DNA from: an uncultured Actinomycetes bacterium
GTDB lineage: Bacteria; Actinomycetota; Thermoleophilia; Solirubrobacterales; 70-9
DNA: 20,122 nucleotides
Assembly (NCBI GenBank): GCA_946479725.1
Contig: CAMLHB010000027.1
Location: 1 to 20,122 of the forward strand
Direction: 5' to 3'
Shown here in pieces: positions 15,618 to 20,122 of this stretch. Made by a program: the position numbers and the translations under genes. Within the stretch, counting starts at the first letter, position 1, and every line of letters begins with the position of its first letter. Under the pieces are notes generated by a model. It saw only the letters and a list, made by a program, of their open reading frames with translations. It made no database searches and had not been told where the DNA came from.

Positions 15618-16279
15618 AGCGCCGACCCCTGCGCGAGAAGCAGCTGGCCGCCCGCGACATGCTCCGCGGCGACCTCGAGGGCGAGGACCTCGAGCGCTAC
15701 GTCGAAGAGCGCGTCCTCACCACCAACTTCGAGAAAGTGCTGAACGTGGCGCGGGCGAACTCGATCTTCCCGCTCACCTTCGGCCTCGCCTGCTGCGCGA
15801 TCGAGGGGATCCCGATGGCGGCGGTCACCGCCCGCTACGACATCGCCCGCTTCGGCGCCGAGGCCGGGCGCGCCTCGCCGCGCCAGGCCGACCTGATGGT
15901 CCTCTCGGGCCGGGTCAGCGTGAAAATGGCGCCGGTCATCCGCCGCCTCTACGACCAGATGCTGGAGCCGAAGTGGGTGATGGCGATGGGCGCCTGCTCC
16001 TCCTCGGGCGGAATGTTCGCCAACTACGCCGTCCTCCAGGGCGCCGACAAGTTCCTCCCGGTCGACATCTACGTCCCCGGCTGCCCGCCGCGGCCAGAGG
16101 CGGTCCTCTACGGCTTCACCAAGCTGCAGCGCCAGATCATGGGCAACCCCGACCAGGGCTGGCGCCAGCGCTACGGCGCCTACGGAACCGAGGAGTGGGC
16201 CCGCGGCGGGCCCCGCAGCGAACCTAGCCCCGAGGCCGCCGAGGCCTATCGGGAAGCGCGGGAGCTGAGCCTTGCCTGA
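15608..16279 (+). CDS. nuoB: NADH-quinone oxidoreductase subunit B
   Basis: A 223-residue peripheral subunit that holds iron-sulfur cluster N2, the last electron carrier before quinone. The four ligands are the adjacent pair Cys62/Cys63 in FGLACCAIE, Cys130 in MGACSSSGG and Cys159 in [10 protein letters not shown]. The YDIARFGAE and SPRQADLMV segments are also typical. The C-terminus has a 35-residue or so extension beyond the core, ending in [16 protein letters not shown] place the start at TTG 15608, which is preceded by AAAGGGGG with a 7-base spacer and overlaps the nuoA stop; an ATG at 15659 would trim 17 residues and lacks that support. Confidence 0.95.
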   Translation: MEVERRPLREKQLAARDMLRGDLEGEDLERYVEERVLTTNFEKVLNVARANSIFPLTFGLACCAIEGIPMAAVTARYDIARFGAEAGRASPRQADLMVLSGRVSVKMAPVIRRLYDQMLEPKWVMAMGACSSSGGMFANYAVLQGADKFLPVDIYVPGCPPRPEAVLYGFTKLQRQIMGNPDQGWRQRYGAYGTEEWARGGPRSEPSPEAAEAYREARELSLA

Positions 16280-16802
16280 CGCCCCCGGACTGGAGCTGAT
16301 CCGGGGGGAAATCGAGCGCGACTGCCCGAACGCCGTGCTCGCCACCTCCTACGACCGCGCCCAGGCGGCGCTGGTCGTCGACCCCGCCCGCGTCCTCGAC
16401 GTGCTGCGCTGGCTGAAGGAGCAGCCGGGTCAGCGCTACGACTTCCTCTCCAGCCTCCACGTGGCGGACTATCTGCCCAACACCCCCCGCTTCGGCGTCC
16501 ATTACGAGTTGATCAACCGCGAACGAGTAGAGCGCATCCGAGTGAAAGCGATGCTCGGCGACGCCTCACCCGCGGGCCTACCGCATGGTCTGCCGGAGAT
16601 CGACTCCTGCGTCGAGCTCTTCCCCACCGCCCACGCCCAGGAGCGCGAAGCCTTCGACTTCTTCGGCATCGCCTTCCGCGGCCACCCCGAACTGACCCGG
16701 ATCCTGATGCCCGACGACTACGTCGGCTGGCCGCAGCGGCGCGACTTCCCGGTCGGCGGCGAGCCGGTCACCTTCACCTACTCGGAGCAGCGCTTTGACT
16801 GA
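16272..16802 (+). CDS. nuoC: NADH-quinone oxidoreductase subunit C (30 kDa)
   Basis: A 176-residue peripheral-arm subunit of Complex I without cofactors, which packs against NuoD and NuoB. The signature is [36 protein letters not shown] near residues 122-160. It is a separate protein here, not fused to NuoD as in E. coli. The TTG start at 16272 overlaps the nuoB stop by 8 bases (TTGCCTGA) and has GGGAG 7 bases upstream. The product is shorter than some family members because the C-terminal tail after the signature is brief. Confidence 0.95.
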   Translation: MPDAPGLELIRGEIERDCPNAVLATSYDRAQAALVVDPARVLDVLRWLKEQPGQRYDFLSSLHVADYLPNTPRFGVHYELINRERVERIRVKAMLGDASPAGLPHGLPEIDSCVELFPTAHAQEREAFDFFGIAFRGHPELTRILMPDDYVGWPQRRDFPVGGEPVTFTYSEQRFD

Positions 16803-18003
16803 GCAGATCGCCGCTCCAACCGAAGCGGTCGACCGCGACCGCGAGATCATGACCGTCAACGTCGGACCCCACCACCCGGCGACCCACGGCGTCCTCCGCC
16901 TCGTCGTCGATCTCGAAGGCGAGGTCGTGCGCGAATGCAGGCCGGTGATCGGCTACGTCCACACCGGGATCGAAAAGTCCTGCGAGGACAAGAGCTACTG
17001 GAAGGTCATCCCCTTCGTCGAGCGGATGGACTACGTCTCCTACTTCTTCCAGATGGAGGCCTACTGCGGCGCCGTCGAGCGCCTGATCGGGCTCGAGATC
17101 CCGCCCCGCGCCAGGTACCTGCGGACCCTCTTCCTCGAGCTCAACCGGATCCACTCGCACCTGGTCTGGCTCGGCACCACCGCGCTCGACCTCGGCGCGA
17201 TCTCGATGCTCTGGTACTGCTTCCGCGAGCGCGACAAGATCCTCGACCTGTTCGAAATGGCGACCGGGCAGCGGATGCACACCCGCTACTTCCAGGTCGG
17301 CGGCGTGATCGAGGACCTGCCGCTTGGCTTCGAGGCGAAGTGCCGCGCCTTCGCCGAGGAAATGCCGGTCCGGGTCGGCCAGTACGAGGCGCTGCTGGAC
17401 CGCAACGAGGTCTTCCTCTCGCGGACCAAAGGGGTCGGCGCCGTCTCCCGCGAGCGGCTGCTGGAGTTGGGTGTGACCGGGCCGCTGCTGCGGGCCGCCG
17501 GCGAGCCCTGGGACCTGCGCAAGGCCTTCGACTACCTCGCCTATCCGGAGATGGACTTCAAGATCCCGGTCGGCACGGTCGGCGACAACTACGACCGCTA
17601 CCGGGTGCGGGTGGCGGAGATGGTCGAGTCGGCGAGCATCGTCCGCCAGTGCCTCGACGCGCTCCCCGACGGTCCCTACATCGCCGACGACCGCAAGTAC
17701 GTGCTGCCGCCGCGCTCGGAGCTCTCGACCTCGATGGAGAGCCTGATCCACCACTTCAAGCTCGTCACCGAGGGCTTTCGCGTCGACCCCGGCGAGGTCT
17801 ACTACTCGATCGAGTCGCCGCGCGGGGAGCTCGGCTGCTTCGTCCTCGCCGACGGCTCGGCGAAGCCGGCCCGGGTCCACTTCCGCGACCCCTCCTTCGT
17901 CAACCTGCAGGCCTTCCGCGACATGGCGGTCGACACCTACGTCGCCGACATGATCGCCAGCCTCGGCATGCTCGACCCGATCCTCGGAGGTGTCGACCGG
18001 TGA
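16795..18003 (+). CDS. nuoD: NADH-quinone oxidoreductase subunit D (49 kDa)
   Basis: A 402-residue peripheral subunit that forms the quinone-binding pocket with NuoB. The GPHHPATHGVLRL loop (residues 23-35) with its paired histidines, GYVHTGIEKS, the RIHSHLVWLGT helix and the late MDFKIPVGTVGDNYDRYRVR segment are all conserved. The protein ends in GGVDR, the usual family C-terminus, so it is complete. The start is TTG at 16795, overlapping the nuoC stop by 8 bases (TTGACTGA), with GGAG 7 bases upstream. The stop overlaps the nuoE GTG. Confidence 0.96.
   Translation: MTEQIAAPTEAVDRDREIMTVNVGPHHPATHGVLRLVVDLEGEVVRECRPVIGYVHTGIEKSCEDKSYWKVIPFVERMDYVSYFFQMEAYCGAVERLIGLEIPPRARYLRTLFLELNRIHSHLVWLGTTALDLGAISMLWYCFRERDKILDLFEMATGQRMHTRYFQVGGVIEDLPLGFEAKCRAFAEEMPVRVGQYEALLDRNEVFLSRTKGVGAVSRERLLELGVTGPLLRAAGEPWDLRKAFDYLAYPEMDFKIPVGTVGDNYDRYRVRVAEMVESASIVRQCLDALPDGPYIADDRKYVLPPRSELSTSMESLIHHFKLVTEGFRVDPGEVYYSIESPRGELGCFVLADGSAKPARVHFRDPSFVNLQAFRDMAVDTYVADMIASLGMLDPILGGVDR
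17986..17992 (+). promoter_or_regulatory. Ribosome-binding site of nuoE, inside nuoD
   Basis: GGAGGTG, with its GGAGG core ending 9 bases before the GTG at 18000, is the best Shine-Dalgarno of the operon and fixes the nuoE start in a frame that is open far upstream. Confidence 0.7.
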
Positions 18004-18623
18004 GCCCCGTCGACGGACCCGGGATCCACAACCCGAATCTGCCGGTCGACCCGGCGCTGACCGAGGGCCGCGTCCCTGGCCGCGCCGAGGAGGAGATCCC
18101 CGAGCTGCACGAGGTCGGCTGCCCGGCGGAGCTGCGGGAGCGGATCGAGACCCTGATGGGCCGCTACCCCGACCGCCGCTCGGCCTCGATCCCGGCGCTC
18201 TGGGCGGTCCAGGAGCGCTACGGCTGGTGCACCCCGGAGGGGATCCGCCAGGCCGCCGCGGTGATGCGGGTGACGCCGGCCTACCTGGAGTCGGTGGCGA
18301 GCTTCTACGACCTCCTGCACACGAAGCCGGTCGGGACCCACCGGATCGAGGTCTGCACCAACATCAGCTGCTGGATGCGCGGCGGCGACCGCCTCCTCGA
18401 CGCCTTCAAGGCGGCGGCCGGCGACGACGACACGAGCTTCTTCGTCACCGGCTTCGAGTGCCTCGGCGCCTGCGACATCGCCCCGATGGCCTCGATCGAC
18501 CAGCGCTACTACGGGCCGCTGGAGGCGGCCGAGGCCGGGGTCGCGATCGAGCAGCTGCGGGCCGGCGAGGATGTCCTCCCCGAGAAGGCGCTGGCCAAGC
18601 GCGGGCTGGCGGGGGACTCCTGA
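18000..18623 (+). CDS. nuoE: NADH-quinone oxidoreductase subunit E (24 kDa, 2Fe-2S)
   Basis: A 207-residue subunit of the NADH-dehydrogenase module with the off-path cluster N1a. The ligands are Cys119 and Cys124 (CTNISC), and Cys154 and Cys158 (CLGAC), in the thioredoxin-like C-terminal domain. The N-terminal helical bundle includes the ALWAVQERYGW segment. It is some 40 residues longer than E. coli NuoE: the first 35 or so residues (proline- and acid-rich) are additional. The GTG start at 18000 overlaps the nuoD stop as GTGA and is set by GGAGG upstream. The TGA overlaps the nuoF ATG by one base. Confidence 0.95.
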   Translation: MSPVDGPGIHNPNLPVDPALTEGRVPGRAEEEIPELHEVGCPAELRERIETLMGRYPDRRSASIPALWAVQERYGWCTPEGIRQAAAVMRVTPAYLESVASFYDLLHTKPVGTHRIEVCTNISCWMRGGDRLLDAFKAAAGDDDTSFFVTGFECLGACDIAPMASIDQRYYGPLEAAEAGVAIEQLRAGEDVLPEKALAKRGLAGDS

Positions 18624-19975
18624 TGCCGCATCCGTTGGAGAAGCGCGTCCTGCTCGAGCACGCCGAGGACCTGGCGCTGCGCACCCTCGACGGCTACAGG
18701 CGCCTCGCCGACGGCTACGAAACGCTGGAGCGCGCTTACAAGGAGATGGAGCAGGACGAGGTCCTCAAGGAGCTCGAAGACTCGGGCCTGCGCGGCCGCG
18801 GCGGCGCCGGCTTCGCGATGGGCAAAAAGGCCTCCTTCCTGCCCCGCGGCGACATGCCGAAGTACCTCTGCTGCAACGCCGACGAGTCCGAGCCGGGCGC
18901 GTTCAAGGACCGCGAGTTGATGCAGCGCAACCCGCACCAGCTGATCGAGGGGATCGCGATCGCGGCGCTGGCCGCCGACGCCGGCCACGCCTTCATCTTC
19001 ATCCGCGGCGAGTACGACGAGCAGGCCGACATCCTCGACGCCGCCGTCGCCGAAGCCTACGAGGCGGGTTACCTGGGGACGAACATCCTCGGCTGCCACC
19101 GCGACCTCGAGCTGGTCGTCCACCGCGGCGCCGGCGCCTACATCTGCGGCGAGGAGACGGCGCTGCTCGAGTCGCTCGAGGGCAAGCGCGGCCAGCCGCG
19201 CTCGAAGCCGCCGTTCCCGGCGATCTCGGGCCTCTACGCCTCGCCGACCGTCGTCAACAACGTCGAGACGATCGCGACCGTCGGGCACGTGATCGAGATG
19301 GGCGGCGCGGAGTACGCGAAGCTCGGCGTCCCGAACACGCGCGGCACGCGCGTCGTCTCGATCTCCGGCAACGTCGTCAACGGCGGCAACTACGAGATCG
19401 AGCCGGGCATGAGCGTCCGCGACATCGTCTACGACCTCGGCGGCGGCATCGCCGACGGCCGCGAGCTGAAGGCGGTCGTGCCGGGCGGCTCGTCGACCGT
19501 GATCCTGACGAAGGACGAGATCGACGTCGGCTACGACTTCGACTCGCTCGCGCAGTACCGCACCGCGATGGGGTCGGCAGGGATCGTCGTCCTCGACGAC
19601 CGCTGCTGCATCGTGCAGCTGGGAATCCGCTTCTCCGAGTTCTACGAGCACGAGTCCTGCGGCAAGTGCACGCCGTGCCGCGAAGGGACGCGCTGGCTGA
19701 CGGCGATCCTGCGCAAGCTCGAGGACGGGCGCGCGACGCAGGCCGACCTCGACCTGATGCTCGACGTCTGCGACCGCATCAACGGCAAGTGCCTCTGCCC
19801 GCTCGGCGACTCCGACGCGATCATCGTCGCGAGCTACGTCGCGAAGTTCCGCGAGGAGTTCCAGGCGCACATCGACCAGGGCGGCTGCCCCTTCGGCGGC
19901 CGGTCCTCGCTCGACCACGTGCTCGCGCCGGTCGCCATGCACACCCACTCGCCCGTCGCGGAGGTGCCGGCGTGA
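18623..19975 (+). CDS. nuoF: NADH-quinone oxidoreductase subunit F (51 kDa, FMN and NADH binding)
   Basis: A 450-residue subunit that accepts hydride from NADH on FMN and passes electrons to cluster N3. GRGGAGF (residues 58-64) is the NADH/FMN glycine-rich loop; GAGAYICGEETALL and the KPPFPA segment form the rest of the flavin site. The N3 ligands are Cys346, Cys349 and Cys352 in SCGKCTPC plus a fourth, most likely Cys392 in CPLGD; Cys390 is an additional nearby cysteine. ATG at 18623 shares one base with the nuoE stop, and GGGGGA lies 6 bases upstream. Alanine codon choice changes within the gene, from mostly GCC to mostly GCG after about 19200. Confidence 0.96.
   Translation: MPHPLEKRVLLEHAEDLALRTLDGYRRLADGYETLERAYKEMEQDEVLKELEDSGLRGRGGAGFAMGKKASFLPRGDMPKYLCCNADESEPGAFKDRELMQRNPHQLIEGIAIAALAADAGHAFIFIRGEYDEQADILDAAVAEAYEAGYLGTNILGCHRDLELVVHRGAGAYICGEETALLESLEGKRGQPRSKPPFPAISGLYASPTVVNNVETIATVGHVIEMGGAEYAKLGVPNTRGTRVVSISGNVVNGGNYEIEPGMSVRDIVYDLGGGIADGRELKAVVPGGSSTVILTKDEIDVGYDFDSLAQYRTAMGSAGIVVLDDRCCIVQLGIRFSEFYEHESCGKCTPCREGTRWLTAILRKLEDGRATQADLDLMLDVCDRINGKCLCPLGDSDAIIVASYVAKFREEFQAHIDQGGCPFGGRSSLDHVLAPVAMHTHSPVAEVPA
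19960..19966 (+). promoter_or_regulatory. Ribosome-binding site of nuoG, inside nuoF
   Basis: GGAGGTG, with its GGAGG core ending 7 bases before the GTG at 19972, supports that start, which overlaps the nuoF stop as GTGA. Confidence 0.65.
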
Positions 19976-20122
19976 GCGCGCCCGAGCTCGTGCAGGTCAC
20001 GATCGACGAGCGGACGGTCGAGGTGCCGAAGGGCACCGGCATGGTCGAGACGGCCGCGGCCGCAGGCATCGAGATCCCGGTCTTCTGCTACGAGCCGCGC
20101 CTCGGGCCGCCCGTCGGCGCCT
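19972..20122 (+). CDS. nuoG: NADH-quinone oxidoreductase subunit G, 3' truncated by the window
   Basis: Only the first 50 codons are visible. They read as the N-terminal 2Fe-2S ferredoxin domain of the large NuoG subunit: a beta-strand opening (VQVTIDERTVEVPKGTG), an alanine-rich helix, then IPVFCYEPRLG, where the Cys is the first ligand of cluster N1b. The position directly after nuoF fits the usual nuoA-N order. GTG at 19972 overlaps the nuoF stop as GTGA. The iron-sulfur and molybdopterin-like domains lie beyond the window. Confidence 0.9.
   Translation, partial: MSAPELVQVTIDERTVEVPKGTGMVETAAAAGIEIPVFCYEPRLGPPVGA

Noticed and set aside
18509..19948. Long minus-strand ORF antisense to nuoF
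   Set aside because: Repetitive Val/Asp/Ala/Arg composition with no motif; nuoF is certain on the other strand.

Overview
This 20.1 kb window comes from a very GC-rich bacterial chromosome with many GTG and TTG starts, tightly packed genes and many overlapping starts and stops. The best guess is a high-GC actinobacterium, possibly of the Thermoleophilia/Solirubrobacterales type. That placement is inferred from overall style and gene content, not from a marker comparison. I see no insertion sequence, prophage, CRISPR array, tRNA or rRNA. Nothing here amounts to an undescribed defence or biosynthetic system; this is mostly core chromosome.

Layout. Positions 1-2057 hold the C-terminal two thirds or so of a class II (B12-dependent) ribonucleotide reductase, cut by the window edge. 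A small acidic protein of unknown function (2059-2430, minus) and a cytochrome P450 (2501-3841, minus) follow. A divergent HSL-type alpha/beta hydrolase (3915-4979, plus) shares the P450 promoter region. An ABC exporter of the MacB/FtsX kind lies at 4981-8263 (minus; ATPase then permease). Divergent from it are a HAD-IIA phosphatase and an MFS transporter in one operon (8304-10252, plus). A thioesterase-like protein (10274-11059, minus) is divergent from MsrB (11131-11532, plus). A minus-strand cluster runs cytochrome c lipoprotein, seryl-tRNA synthetase, then a NarL-type response regulator whose ATG overlaps the serS stop. A flavin-reductase-like protein (13945-14421, plus) is followed by a 227-base AT-richer spacer and a small four-helix membrane protein (14649-15080, minus).

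From 15240 to the right edge lies the start of a respiratory Complex I operon: nuoA, B, C, D, E, F and the first 50 codons of nuoG, all on plus. Consecutive genes overlap by 1 to 10 bases. nuoB, C, D, E, F and G have purine-rich ribosome-binding sites inside the preceding gene. nuoE, F and G form the NADH-dehydrogenase module; nuoB, C and D form the connecting module; nuoA is the first membrane subunit. The rest would lie beyond the window.

The most useful non-coding observation is that several operon-leading genes without a Shine-Dalgarno sequence (hydrolase, HAD phosphatase, thioesterase, ABC ATPase, P450, cytochrome c) have a TANNNT -10-like hexamer 6 to 9 bases before the start codon. This is the arrangement expected for leaderless or near-leaderless transcripts. 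Other points worth a look are a change in alanine codon preference inside nuoF, the AT-rich spacer with a palindrome after the flavin reductase, inverted repeats upstream of nuoA, and the translational coupling of a response regulator to serS.
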